NCBI GenBank assembly: GCA_023512835.1
Contig: CM042084.1
Coordinates: forward strand, 11,590,842 to 11,654,841
Direction of reading: 5' to 3'
DNA: 64,000 bases
Origin: Taxillus chinensis
Taxonomy: Eukaryota; Streptophyta; Magnoliopsida; Santalales; Loranthaceae
This document shows, piece by piece, positions 35,353-46,854 of this stretch. The notes under the pieces are model-generated. The model was given only the letters and a program-made list of their open reading frames with translations. It searched no databases and was not told the DNA's origin. Each line of letters starts with the position of its first letter. Within the stretch, counting starts at the first letter, position 1. The position numbers and the translations under genes are program-made.

Positions 35353-38244
35353 GGGAGAACCAAGAATGTGTCGGCCGAGACGTGAGATGGCCGAGTTGTG
35401 TGTCGTGAGTCTCGTGACCTAGGAAAGTAGGAAATAGGAATAGAGAAAGAGCGGCATGGCAACGTGACCGGCGTCGATGTCTTGATTAATCGAATTAAAC
35501 TTAAATGATTAAATCTTCTACGCTCAAGTGCTGCTCGTGCGATCGGTTCGGTCGGTTTCGGTAACCGAATAGGGATGAACCGTAGACCGACCAAAACGTA
35601 TCGGTTTTATAATTTTTCAAACCAATTAAATCGGCTATAAATTAAAAACCGCTTATTTTCGGTTCAGTTCGGTACGGTCCGGTTTGGTTTTTCGGTTTGA
35701 TTCGGTTTTTGCTCACCCCTACCAGAAATGCAGAATTTTCATCTGCAACATTTTCGTCTTCAGATATTCCCTCACCACTGACATAATCTTGCATCCAACT
35801 TGGTGGTCTTCGTATTCGCCCTCTTCGAGTGTGATGATTGAGCTTCTACTGGTGTCTCAATCCCTCTTTCATTCACATTCATTTCTGCTTGTTGTTGCAT
35901 TTTCATTTAGGCATAAGTCTTCTTCCCTTGAGTTGTCTGTATAGCTATCACCCCACTCTAAGTCAATCAAAATGATTTCTTCATAACTAGTATCCCAATT
36001 CCAGCGTTCTTCTTCTTCTTCAAATTTCACATCTCTGCTGATTATGATCTTTGATTTTGGATCAAATAATCTGTATGCCTTTGATTCCTCACTAACTCCA
36101 AGAAAGATGCACTTGAAGCTTTTCTCATCTAACTTTGTTCTCTCGATTGTTAGGAATATGGACATATCTTTGTCTGACCAAAAATCCTAAAATGAGAGAC
36201 TGAAGGTTTGATTTTACTCCAAGCTTCTTCAAGGGTGGTGTTGCAGACAGCCAATGTAGGACTTCGATTCAGCACATGGACTGACCAGTTAATAGCCTCT
36301 GCCCAGAGAGTCTTAGGCAGCTTCTTCTCGGTTAACATACATCTAACCATATTCATAATGGTCCTATTTTTCCTCTCCGCCACACCATTTTGTTGTGGTG
36401 TATATGCTGCTGTGAGTTGCCTTCGTATGCCATGTTCAGCACAAAAATTAGTGAACTCATTGGAATTAAATTCACCTCCACGATCAGTCCTTAACCCACT
36501 TAAGGAAACCCCTGATTCCTTCTCTACAAGGCTTTTAAAGCTTTTAAAAACATTAAAAGCTTCTGATTTTTCTGATAGGAAATAGACCCAAACTTTCCGA
36601 CTAAAATCATCAATGAAGCTTATAAAATACCTCTTGTTGCTACTTGAGATGGGATTGATTGGTCCGCATATGTCTGCATGCACAAGTTGGAGAACTCGAG
36701 TTGCCTTCCATATACTGGATGATGGAAAAGGATCTCTAGACTGCTTTCCTATTATGCATTCTTCACACAACTTCGTAGGAGACTTAATTTGAGGTAGCCC
36801 ATGCACCATATTTTTTTATTGAAGGGTCTTCAATTCATTATAGTGTAAATGACCATATCTGCGATGCCAAACCCTAGCTGTATCTTCTGTTATAGTGTTG
36901 TAACACTTCTGTTTATTTGTTTGGCATTGAGCAGGTACAATAAACATTCTATTTGATGACATTGTGGTCTCAATAATTATTCCTCGATCAAGATGAAAGA
37001 TTTTGCACTTCCCATTTTTAATAAGAATTGCAAGTCCCTTCTCTTGAAGCTGGCCAATGCTCAATAAATTATTCATGAGATCAGGCACATAAAAAATACC
37101 AGTGAGTACCTGAGTATTTCCATTGATCCAGAGCTTGGCATTTCCTTTCCCTATGACTTTCATATTTGTGTCATTTCCAAGCTTTACTGTCTCTCTAAAA
37201 TCCTCATCTAGATCCCAAAACAACTCCTTCTTCCCACACATATGGTTACTGCACCCTGAATCCAAGAACCAATCTTCCTCTGAACTGGTTTTCTTTTCTT
37301 CAACATAAGCCATCAGCAACATCTCTTCACTTGTCCCAGCAAAATTTGCTCTAGTCTCCTTCTTTGGATATTCTTTGATCTCCTTCTTTGGGCATTCATA
37401 TTGGAAATGCCCAAGTTCATGACAGTTGTAGCACTCTACAGTGGACTTATCAAAACTCTGCCTACCACGTCCTCTTCCTCTCCCTCTAAAGGCACCACGG
37501 CCTCTGCCTCTTCCTCCAGAGTTTTCATCATAGGTCACCTTCAAAGCGTGTTCTTCCGCACTAGTATGAAAATTCATACATTGCTCATGCACCAAAAGGC
37601 TACTTTGTAACTCATCAATAGACATAATTTCCACATCATTAGACTCCTCAATAGCACAAACAACATAGTCAAATTTCGGTGTCATAGAACGCAAAATCTT
37701 TTCAATGATAGTAACATCATGTATTTGCTCACCGTGAATGCGTTTCTTGTTAGCTATCGTCAAAGTTCGAGAAAAGTATTCATTCACAGATTCACCAGTC
37801 TTCATCTGTAAAATCTCCCATTCCTTTCGAAGTGCCTGCAACTGTGCACGCTTAACTCTTGTTGTGCCTTGATACTTCTTCTTCAGCGAATCCCAGATAT
37901 CCTTAGCTGTGTTCTTGTTGAGAATTGTTTCCAGGAGGGCTCGATCTATGGCTTGGAACAGGTAGTTCTTTGCTTTAAGATCCTTCAATCACTGATCATC
38001 AATGGCTTTCCTCTGAGCTTCTGTCAGAGGTACTCCTTCTGCCACTATAGGCACCCCTTGTTCGATCAAAGTCCAATATTCTTTTGATCGTAAGAAATTC
38101 TCCATCAACATGGACCAGTGGTCATAATGTCCATCAAACTTTGGAATTGATGGTTGCACAAAGCTTGCTTCTGTCGACATCTTGACACTTGACACTCCTA
38201 CAAACAACTGCAGCTTCGCACGAATCTAGCAAACCTATGCAAGG

Positions 38245-38257
38245 CTCTGATACCAAA
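38245..38257 (-). other. Copia primer-binding site (initiator tRNA-Met)
   Basis: Next to the LTR end, the minus strand reads TTTGGTATCAGAGCC, the complement of the 3' end of initiator tRNA-Met, which primes reverse transcription. Confidence 0.9.
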
Positions 38258-38524
38258 TGTTGATCTAAAAGAAAGGTTACGAAAAGGAGCCGGGGAAAAA
38301 CCAGATTATTCATTAAAAGAAGATGGCTATATAGCCTTACAAGCAGAGCAGTTGCAGAAAAAACATTTAAAAAATATCTCACGATTTCACGACTCCTATA
38401 AAGTGGAACGGCTAGCACACCAAGTCAAATTACAACTAAGAGATCCTATTTAATAGGAATTATTAAACTCACTATCAGACTAGGAAACCATATCCTAACA
38501 ACCCATACGGCTAAAACCTTAACA
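38258..38524 (-). repeat. Copia 5' LTR (267 bp)
   Basis: Same length as the LTR at 31147-31413, with TG...CA ends. As the element lies on the minus strand, this is the promoter-bearing copy. Confidence 0.95.
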
Positions 38525-41500
38525 GGTTTGTGGGTCTGGAATCTGAATCTAGGAGATGAGATGAGTCAGACGATGCAGGAATGGCTAGAAGGCATTGGGC
38601 TGCTAGCGGGCAGTGGGCAATGGGCGATGGTTGTCGACATGTGGCATGGTGGGCAGCCGAGCGCTAGAAGCAGGCAGCTTCTGGCAGGCATTCGATGTTG
38701 CCACGTTGGGGTTGGGCAGTTCGATTGCTTTTGTGTCTACATCTTATGGCTCACTGGGCAGGGTGTGCGGCGGCCGAGTTAGCATGTGTAGACATATTTT
38801 TTCTTCAATATTTTAATTAAATATTATTATTTAAAAACAATTTAACAAGTAGGTCAATGTATGCAACTGCACACACTTACCATAACGTGACACTGCCTCT
38901 ACTCATCATATGGATTAATGAAAAGAGTAAAAAGAAGTTAAAATAAAATAAAAAAAATATTATTTTAATAAAAATAAAGATTAATGTTGGAGTTGAATTC
39001 TAAAATGACTTTTCACATATAAAAAAAATTATCCATATGAAGAAAAAAATAAAGAATAATGCTGGAGATTCTAAAACTTCATTTCATTTCTCATTCCTTT
39101 ATTCCCCCAAATCGAACGAAATCCATGAAAACTATTTTACTCGTCTCCATGTTGGTTCGATGGCATGAAAGAGCGAGGAAATCCGTTATATATATATATA
39201 TAATCATTTCATAACCAAATTTTCATATTTAAAGTTTTTGTGAAATTTATAGTGTTTTTATAATATATCGAGAAATACTATTTATCCTATATGATTATTA
39301 AATTATAAATTTATAATTTTTTATTTTTCTTAGTTTTCTCTTTTATATTTTTCATAACATTTATGTGTTAATATTAAATTATAAAAATTTTATTATTAAG
39401 TAAAAAAAATACAATTGATTATCCTAATGATATACAAAGTAATTAAGAGAATTTATTATGGTATATATTTGTATAGAAAATTAAAAAGTAGTTTAGATTT
39501 TCAAACTTAAAAAAATGATTAGAAAGCTATTATTAGTATCGTAAGTGTATTAGTAACAAATTTCTTATAAAATTTTACTACTTTTTATTTAGGGAAAAAA
39601 GTTATAAATCATTTTCATAACAAAAGCTATATATTTAACTTTTTTTATAAAATTTATATATTTGAAAAGTACTATTTAATTTTTATGATTATTAAATTAT
39701 AATTTATTTATTTCTCTCACTCCCTTCTTCACATTTTCATAATTTTTAATTTTTATATTTAAATTTTAAAAAGTTGTTATTAAATAAAAAATAAAATATT
39801 ATTTTAATGATATAAAAAGTGATTAAGAATATTGTAATGTATATTTATATAGTGTAAACCTCTAAATTTAGAAAAAATGATTGACAGTGAATCTTAGAGC
39901 ATCTATATCATTCCATAATTTCTATATTTATTTTAGAAAATAAATAGTATACTATTTGATACATTTTGTTTATCCTTTGACATCTGATTATCTATTTTTA
40001 TCTCTATTTATTTTAAATTATAAAATTTTATTTTATATTTATTATTTTTTTATCTTTTTTATTTATTACAACCAATCAAAATACACATATATTAAAAATA
40101 CAATAAAATAATATTTAAAAGATAAATAATAATCCTCTTAATATAATTTTTTTTCTTCAATATCTATTTTAAATATTTAAAGTTTCCAGCTTAAAAGGCG
40201 TATAATTTTTATAAAATGTTAAAAAACAAATTAATTTTTTTTAAAATATATTTTGGAGGCAAGCAGACCATGACGACAAGGCAAGATTTTTTTTAACAAA
40301 AAAAAAAAACAAGGAAAACGAATCGCACACAGTCAGCAATTGATGTACGATTCATTCCCACTTTTCGGTTATTACTTTTACTAGGACAAGGTATCACGGC
40401 CACCTGATGTGTACTCGTGTGCGACTGCACATGAATCAACCACTCTTGCCGTGCACAACGCACGCCACTAGTTTGCTCTCTTAAGCGGTTACTGGTTATG
40501 CTAGTTGCAGCATTTGTAAAGTGCAGGTAATTATCTGTGTTGAAGGCAATTAGAAAAAATAACTTCAGAAAGAGAGCTCCTCAAGCACAAAGGACTTCCA
40601 TGCTTTCCTCCCACGGAACTGTTTGCTAGAGCGCCTTCGTTTTCTTTTTTTTCTGTTTTTCTTGTCGAGATCTTGCTACCTTCGATCTCACAGCAGCATG
40701 GGGCATGAATTTTCTATGCTCCTTTTCTGCATTGCTTAACCCGCCAGTCTGTATGATCCAATAGTTGATTATAAATGATATAGCCACAGAAAAATAGAGT
40801 TACCATAAAACTGTGTTAATTCTCTCATTTTTTTAAAGTTCTACAGTGCATATACAAAATGATGGAAAAGTTGTTCTAGGAAAAAAAAACTGTTTGGAAA
40901 AATATCTTGTGGTCGGCGGGTACCTGATCCAGTCAAATGGGATAAGACAAACCTATTTTAAATGAGTTGAAACGCATAAATGTACAGAAAGTAAATGACA
41001 TCTAAGGTTAAAAGAAATGATATCTATGGCCGACATGAGATAAAATCGAGATCAAAGGTAAAAGAATCATGGTAAAAAAAGAAAAGGTATGGCATTATAT
41101 TTAGGGCCCCACGGGGCTAATGATATGCTGGGTGTGTAATGGTTACCCAAGCAATTCACGGGTCGGGAAGGGTTCTTGCTGTCTGTCATCCATGATACTC
41201 CACCTTCATGCCAAACGACAAGAAAGGACCAAATATTGTTCATGAGAAAACATGTCACAATTATATTTAATTTTTCTCACATGTCGAAAGTTGGGAAAGG
41301 CACGTAACTCGATTCCAATCAGATAAAAGTAATGCATGAACGTGAACCCAAGACTTGTTGTCCATGTCATGTGCCAGGCTACTGCAGGACAAAGACACGA
41401 CTTCACGCGACATAAATCAATAAAGATTGATAAATGCGTTCCCCCCACGGCAGAGCAATCAAGAACAGCATCCAATAAACAAGCCAAAACAGTGATCTAC

Positions 41501-41793
41501 CGACACAACACAGATTCGCTGTTTGAAAACCGCTCACTAAGAACATCACATATTTTTTTTCCTTGCAAGAAAATTACAAATTGCGATCACAGCGGAGGGG
41601 TGGGTGTTTGCCAGCCGACCTCCAACACACTTAATTACCTTTTATTCATGCTCATGTAACCTTCAGGGCTTGTAACTGGAATAACCCTACACACCACACC
41701 ACACGACACCACACCACACAACAAAATAAAAATTCCAACGCCTTGTCCTTCGAAACGACGTCGTATTAGGCGAATTCTATGTTAACTTAATTA
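38525..41793. other. Spacer between copia element and proline-rich protein gene
   Basis: 38525-38800 is a GC-richer patch with two overlapping short open frames and no recognisable domain. 38800-40300 is extremely AT-rich with no gene; the agagcatctatat word near 39897 and related text suggest decayed MITEs. 40300-41790 is of mixed composition. A (caccaca)n-like patch occurs at about 41690-41720. The 41600-41790 stretch is probably the 3' UTR of the proline-rich protein gene. Confidence 0.45.
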
Positions 41794-42994
41794 TCATTGG
41801 CACTTGAACCCGGGCGGCGGCGTGTTGCCGCATTGCACGAGGACCTCGAGGGCGATGGGGACGACGATGCTGATGTTGAGAAGCTTGGCCTTGATGGTGG
41901 TGCAGAGGCACACGGCGGCGTCGAGCCCCACCAGCCCCTGCAGCACCGGGCAGCACTTCTCCTTGGCGGCCCCTCCGATCCCGACGTGCACCAGCCCGCC
42001 CAGCAGGTCCACGCACGCGTGCAGCTTCAGCGTGTCGATGGGGCACGTCCCCTGCCCTGACGGTGTCGGTGGCGGACACGGCACCGGAGGTGGCGGAGGT
42101 GGCGGGCATGGCGTTCCCGGCGATGGAGGGGGCTTGACGGAGGGCGGAGGCAGGGGTGGCCTAACTATTGGTGGGGTTGGGGTTGGGGTGGGTGGATGAG
42201 GTACAATGGGAGGCGGTTTGATGGTGGGTGGCGGCAGCCATGGGACTACCGGGGGCGGCTTAACTATAGGTGGGCTTGGGGTTGGTGGCGGTGTATATTT
42301 TGGCGGCGGGGGTTTGGTTGTAGGGGGCTTAACTATTGGTGGGCTTGGGGTTGGTGGCGGTGTATATTTTGGTGGGCTTGGGGTCGGTGGTGGTGTATAT
42401 TTTGGTGGGCTTGGGGTCGGTGGCGGTGTATATTTTGGAGGGCTTGGGGTCGGTGGTGGTGTATATTTTGGAGGGCTTGGGGTCGGTGGTGGTGTATATT
42501 TTGGAGGGCTTGGGGTCGGTGGCGGTGTATATTTTGGCGGCGACGGTATGGGCGGGGGCTTCACAACCGGCGGCAGAACTTTCGGTGGGGCTGGGGAAGG
42601 GGGAAAGTGTGTTGGCGGAGGCGTTTTAGGCGGCCAAGGTGTCTTAGGCGGCGACTTTTTAGGCGGAGTGTGAATGGGCGGCAACGGATGGTGATGCTTT
42701 GGTGGGGGAAACGTCGGCGGCGTGGTCTTAGGGGGGGGCGCGTTTGGGGGGGAGCGGGTGGTGGTGGTGCTTTGGTGGTGGAACCTTGGGCGGTGAGGTC
42801 TTAGGGGGAGCGTGCTTTGGCGGGAGAGGATGGTGGTGGTGCTTTGGTGGCGGCTTCCGACCAGGAGGGCGTGGTGGCGGGCAATCCTTTGGCGGTGGTG
42901 CAGGGACAGGGCAGTACGGACAAGCGAAAGCCGCGAACAATGTGCCCAAGTTCAACACCAACACTAGGAGCTTTGCCCCTTCCCATTTCCCCAT
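41794..42994 (-). CDS. Hybrid proline-rich protein (36.4-kDa PRP/HyPRP type), one frameshift
   Basis: The start MGKWEGAKLLVLVLNLGTLF is a signal peptide ending near AFACPYCP. Then comes a long proline-rich wall domain: PPKHHHHPLPPK units, six near-perfect KYTPPPTPSPP undecapeptides plus one more, and VKPPP linkers. The C-terminus (about 85 residues) is an eight-cysteine domain of the LTP/hydrophobic-seed-protein fold, with the pattern C, C, CC, CLC, C, C, ending GFKCQ. Such proteins are secreted and bind in the cell wall or at the membrane-wall interface. The first frame (42994-42728) hits a stop in a run of eight C on the coding strand (plus-strand G run 42731-42738); with seven C the PPK repeat continues perfectly into the second frame, which runs to the stop at 41794. 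This is either an assembly error at a homopolymer or a young null allele. Domain order and everything else look intact. Confidence 0.9.
42287..42545 (-). repeat. 33-bp coding repeats of the proline-rich domain
   Basis: Six nearly identical 33-bp units encode KYTPPPTPSPP, with a further partial copy beyond an IVKPP spacer. The opposite strand therefore shows a long glycine-rich open frame (GLGVGGGVYFG), which is only a shadow. Confidence 0.9.
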
Positions 42995-43086
42995 GATCTT
43001 TACACTGCTCCACTACACTCCCTCCACTTCGAATTACCCCAGCTCGAAGGGAGTGACGAATAAAAAGGCTAGCAGGGGTGAAGCTA

Positions 43087-43093
43087 CTTTATA
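43087..43093 (-). promoter_or_regulatory. Candidate TATA box of the proline-rich protein gene
   Basis: The minus strand reads TATAAAG about 95 bp upstream of the start codon at 42994, a normal plant distance allowing a 5' leader of about 60-65 nt. No other TATA-like word lies between it and the start. Confidence 0.55.
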
Positions 43094-43099
43094 ATAAGT

Positions 43100-45342
43100 T
43101 TGGAGAACCTTGGGGGGTGAAACTTGGAAGTGAAAGCACTAGATTTTAAAGCAAAAACAATTAAATTATGTTTGTGGTAGAATCTGTGGACACTTTTTCA
43201 ATGACGGTAAGGACAGTAGGACACGATTATCTAAAAACCGCGGCGTTTGTGTTTGTCGGAAAGCGCACCAATTCCGCCCGTGAACGCCAACTGGTGGATT
43301 CCATTTCCTAACCTAGCTAGTTTTTGAATACAATTGATACAAAGTATAATAGATAATACAGAGAGACATCGAGAATAAGAAGTTTTCGTTCATTAAAAAA
43401 ACAGAGTCTGGGTGATATAGCACATGAAATGCCTAGGCACACCGATCTAGGGCCCTACGTACCAGCTCACTCGCTCGTCAGGCGTCAGCCATATCTGTAC
43501 CACCTCTGTACGTACCAACAACCATGTCTTATATATATATATATGCATACACAATCTCGTGGTGATGTCGATATCCCAATACATAGAATCTACACCTTAC
43601 TCATTCTAGAGTACATTTTACAGTATGTGAATTTTGATTCGACTCTTATAATATATATAGAAAAAAGTCATTAAATTAATGAAGTGAAGAATATCGCAGA
43701 TATAATTGACTATTAAATTACACGTTCTACATATAGTGCATATCGCATAGCAGGAGTCAGTACTATATTTAAAAAAACAGGTAAAATGACGAAGTCTTCA
43801 TTCATAAGGGAAACGTCAACGTGAAAAGAAAGAAGGCAAATTTGAATAGGAAGAGTCAATTGACTAATTTGGTAATGTTTTGTTTTTGAATAAAGTTATT
43901 TTTCGCTTGATGTATTAAAGTTATTCAGCATCGTTGTGTTATCCGATTGAGTGTCAACTCTTATATATGAAAACATGTAATATATATTTGATAAGTAAAA
44001 ATAAAAATATTTTAAAATTTTAAACTTTAAACTTGCATCTCTTTTTATATCCCTATGATTAGAGTTATGTTAATATTTTAACTTTTAAAAGTTAGTACCG
44101 GATAAAACAACTTTTAGCATTTATTAAATTATTTATGCTTTTGTATAATTTCTTTAGTTTATGGGTTTTTGATTATATTTATAAAATAAGTAAAAGTACT
44201 CTTTCAAAATAATTCCGGTTCGCGATTATGTTAATCCCCGATTATGTTATAATCCTTAGGACAATTACATCAACTTTTCATTATTTTTTTTTAAATTTAA
44301 AGATTTAAATATTTTTTTTCTTATACAAATATATACTTCTCTCAATATCTATCTATATTATTAAAATAATATTTTATATTAAATTTTTATTTAATAATAT
44401 TTTTTATTTAATATGATATAAAAGTAAATATAACGAGAGAAAGTAAAAGAGTTGATAAAAATTTTATATATAATTTAATAATTATAAAAAGTGAATATAT
44501 TAGTTTCAAATATATTAAGAAATACCATATATAAACCTAATAGATAAAAATAAAAATAAGATATCTGTTGTGAAAAAAATTATTTTATAATTTTTTAAAA
44601 CTTTTTTCTTAAATGTAAAAAAACGTAAATATTTTTTAAAATTTTTTTAAATTTTTTTCCGGACAGTTGTGAAATATATTACTGATACTCTTATAAATTA
44701 TATATGTACGTATAGCTACTTTCCAGCTTTACTCTTGCTGTCTTGCAATGGAATATCTACAACAAAATAATGGCCAGAGAATAGCACGTCGGCTTGCTAC
44801 TGCAGCAGCCAAAAATAAGTATAATGCGTTCATCATAGCGTTAAATGTTCACTCGGCGCCATCACTGGCGGCGCAAGTTTCAGATAATGGCCAACTCGGT
44901 ATTGATTTCGCAAGGCTGGTTTTACTTAAAACTATAAAATTTGTCTGATAAATTAAAAAAATAAGTATTTATAATTTTTAAACTTTTTTTATAAAGAACT
45001 TAAATAGTTTTTGATTTTTAAAATAATAGCTCTAGGACTATTTTAATTTAATAATAATATAAAATTTAAAATAGTCTTAAAAATTAATCCCGTAATTATT
45101 TTTGAAAATTATTTTTAGATGTTTATTGTTTTTTAAATTTTATTACGTAAGTCAATTAAATATTAATTTTTAAAAATTTTGTTGGAACCTTTTGAAAATA
45201 CATTTTCTTTTATATAACAAACATAAATTATTTTTAAATATAAATTTAACATCACTTCAATAAAATTCAAACAAAAATTAGAAAAAGCGCATTTGCCATT
45301 TTTTTATATCGTGCACGTTTATATGATTTTATCTATTGTAAG
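43100..45342. other. AT-rich spacer
   Basis: No gene supported. The first few hundred bases should include upstream control sequence of the proline-rich protein gene. A 66-codon open frame at 44748-44948 has no recognisable motif. The rest is AT-rich repeat-like text. Confidence 0.4.
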
Positions 45343-45518
45343 TGTTGAGATATTTGTCTCACATCACTCAAGGACAAGAAAGTTAAGCTATGTATAAGAA
45401 TAAATAAGGCTTTAAATGTCACAATGCGTTTTAAAGCTGTGTTGGCTGATGTGGTGAGCCCAAAGCATACAGTACCGTGACACTTAATTGGGGCCTTTAC
45501 CTATGCTTGATTCTAACA
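45343..45518 (+). repeat. TRIM 5' terminal repeat
   Basis: Aligns over its full length with 46680-46854; shared blocks include ttaaatgt, caatgcgttttaaagc / taatgcgttttaaagc, gagcccaaagc and tgacacttaat. Confidence 0.8.
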
Positions 45519-45738
45519 AACTAATATCAAAGTACAGTTGTCATGTTGTTATACCCATTAAGTGTTTCGTGATATCGAAAGTCTTATTGGCATGTGGTGT
45601 GATTGAGCGACGTGTTTTGTTAGTGCATCGGTATCCGGGTTATGATGTCATTTTAATATCCGGGTTATGATCTTTTTACAATGCGTGAATTGAGGGGGAG
45701 TTACAAAAAATCCTTAGTTTTGTAAGTGTGTCTCCAAC

Positions 45739-46633
45739 CAGGGGCGGACCGAGACATGTTAAGTGGGGCCATGGCCCCCTCTCACTTTTTGAAATGCTTA
45801 TAGTGTATTAGCAGTGTAGTATCCCATAGTATGTTCTTAAAACAAAATTGAATACCAGCTATCAGCCCAACGTGTCCCAGATTATCTTTTCATATTTCCT
45901 TTTTTTTAGTATAGTTGAAGTTGAGTTCATATGCTAGCAACCCCCCATGAGGCTACCGAGTCTTTGAAGTCTCTTTTAAAGAGTGTACAAGACGTTGTTC
46001 CTCGAGAGCTTCGAAGTCATCCGAATTAGTTTTCATTCATTTCATTCTTCAAATTCTATGCAAATTTCATTCCATATATACGAATTAAATGTAATATGGT
46101 TTGTTATTACATCACCATCAGCGAATTTCATTCTATGCAAACATCTCCTTGTACATTCCATTCCATATATATGAATTTCATTTCACTTTAGCAACGAGAC
46201 CGTGAGCCAGCAACCATTATAAGCTTCAACACTACATTTTCAGGCAAATTCTCGGTCGACACAACTGATAGACAAAGTATTACTCGGTTGTTCTTGAGTC
46301 CACAAAGGTAAATAAAATCCCAAAAATTTTAACACCAGTATAAATGATTTATGCATTCCAAATTTCAATTCTTAAATTTCTAATTCTTTAAATGAATAAG
46401 AATTAAATTACTAATAATTAATATCATTATTAGTTTTCGTTCAAGAAAAAATGCTACACAAATTATTGTTTGGCCTGTCTGCGGGTTATTTCAATAATAA
46501 ATGTTTCTTTAATTGTTTTTTAATCCCTTTGCTTTGGCTATAATTTGGATTGTCCGAATTTATGTTTGTTCCGATTAAAATTTTGTTCTTGTCAGATTTG
46601 GCCCCCCCTCAAATGAGATCCTGGTTCCCCCTG
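45739..46633. mobile_element. Non-autonomous hAT-type element (895 bp) inside the TRIM
   Basis: Left end CAGGGGCGGACCGAG; the reverse complement of the right end is CAGGGGGAACCAGGATC. Flanks read gtctccaac before and gtctccaat after, an 8-of-9 match consistent with an aged 8-bp target duplication. Runs of gggg/cccc lie near both ends, as in the common plant CAGGGGCGGA family. No transposase is encoded. Confidence 0.8.
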
Positions 46634-46679
46634 GTCTCCAATCTATGGTATATGATCGATGTGTGACAAAGGGAGAGAT

Positions 46680-46854
46680 TGTTGGGATGTTTGTCCCACA
46701 TCAGTTAAAAACAATAAAGTTAAGACATATATAAGAAAAAATAATGCTTTAAATGTTATAATGCGTTTTAAAGCCGTACGGGCCGATGTGATGAGCCCAA
46801 AGCGGACAGTATCATGACACTTAATCGGACCTTTACTTATGTCTGTTTCTAACA
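46680..46854 (+). repeat. TRIM 3' terminal repeat
   Basis: Partner of 45343-45518, preceded by a purine-rich tract. Confidence 0.8.

Larger units (their letters stand above)
33009..35721 (-). mobile_element. hAT element inserted in copia pol, with perfect 8-bp target duplication
   Basis: The octamer ccagaaat flanks both ends (33001-33008 and 35722-35729). The element begins TAGGGGTGAGCA and its other end is the exact inverse, a 12-bp perfect terminal inverted repeat. Subterminal regions are filled with cggttcggt/cggtcggtt repeats, as transposase-binding subterminal regions of hAT elements often are. Inside is a shrunken transposase gene on the minus strand. Removing the element would rejoin the copia coding sequence, so it inserted after the copia copy. 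Confidence 0.95.
31442..38180 (-). pseudogene. Copia gag-pol polyprotein, broken
   Basis: The frame can start at Met 38180 (upstream Met 38207 also possible). Gag carries a zinc knuckle, CYNCHELGHFQYEC (CX2CX4HX4C), after a GRGRGRG-rich linker. The protease motif is DSGCSNHM. Integrase shows the HRRYGH...CEEC zinc-binding part and the DDE core (HADICGP, TDRGGEF, NGVAERKNRTI). Reverse transcriptase has KARLVAKGYTQ and the YVDDLI active site, and RNase H has DSDYAGD. Lesions: an in-frame TGA at 37989-37991, an in-frame TAA at 36816-36818, a frameshift at about 36165 at the end of integrase, and the hAT insertion at 33009-35721 between integrase and reverse transcriptase. The RT/RNase H part (31442-32998) is still one long open frame. 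Confidence 0.95.
31147..38524 (-). mobile_element. Ty1/copia LTR retrotransposon (minus strand), inactive, split by a hAT element
   Basis: Two 267-bp LTRs (31147-31413 and 38258-38524) bound a gag-pol region in the copia order gag, protease, integrase, reverse transcriptase, RNase H on the minus strand. The primer-binding site lies next to the 38258 LTR and the purine tract next to the 31413 end. The LTRs differ at about 8 of 267 positions (roughly 3 percent). The flanking pentamers differ (actga on the left, ggttt on the right), so no target duplication is visible. A 2.7-kb hAT element sits inside pol. Two in-frame stops and one frameshift also kill the reading frame. Confidence 0.95.
45343..46854 (+). 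mobile_element. TRIM-like small LTR element, split by a hAT-type insertion
   Basis: Two related terminal repeats, 45343-45518 (176 bp) and 46680-46854 (175 bp), both start TGTTG(A/G)GAT and end TTCTAACA. Directly after the left copy, taatatcaaagta is a decayed form of the tRNA-Met primer-binding site. Directly before the right copy is a purine tract (aaagggagagat). There is no room for gag-pol: without the inner hAT-type element (45739-46633) the whole unit is only about 0.6 kb. This is the layout of terminal-repeat retrotransposons in miniature. The two repeats differ at many sites, so it is old. No clean 5-bp target duplication is visible (gtaag/acaag). Confidence 0.8.

Noticed and set aside
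35244..35594. 116-codon minus-strand frame with repeated ITDLHHQSP-like words
   Set aside because: Product of the short tandem repeat near the end of the hAT element.
42206..42673. 155-codon glycine-rich open frame on the plus strand
   Set aside because: It is the antisense shadow of the KYTPPPTPSPP repeats of the proline-rich protein gene.
24731..43093. Biosynthetic gene cluster around the dioxygenase
   Set aside because: The neighbouring host genes are a nucleoporin and a wall protein; no second tailoring enzyme is present.
44748..44948. 66-codon open frame
   Set aside because: Isolated, domain-free, in an AT-rich spacer.
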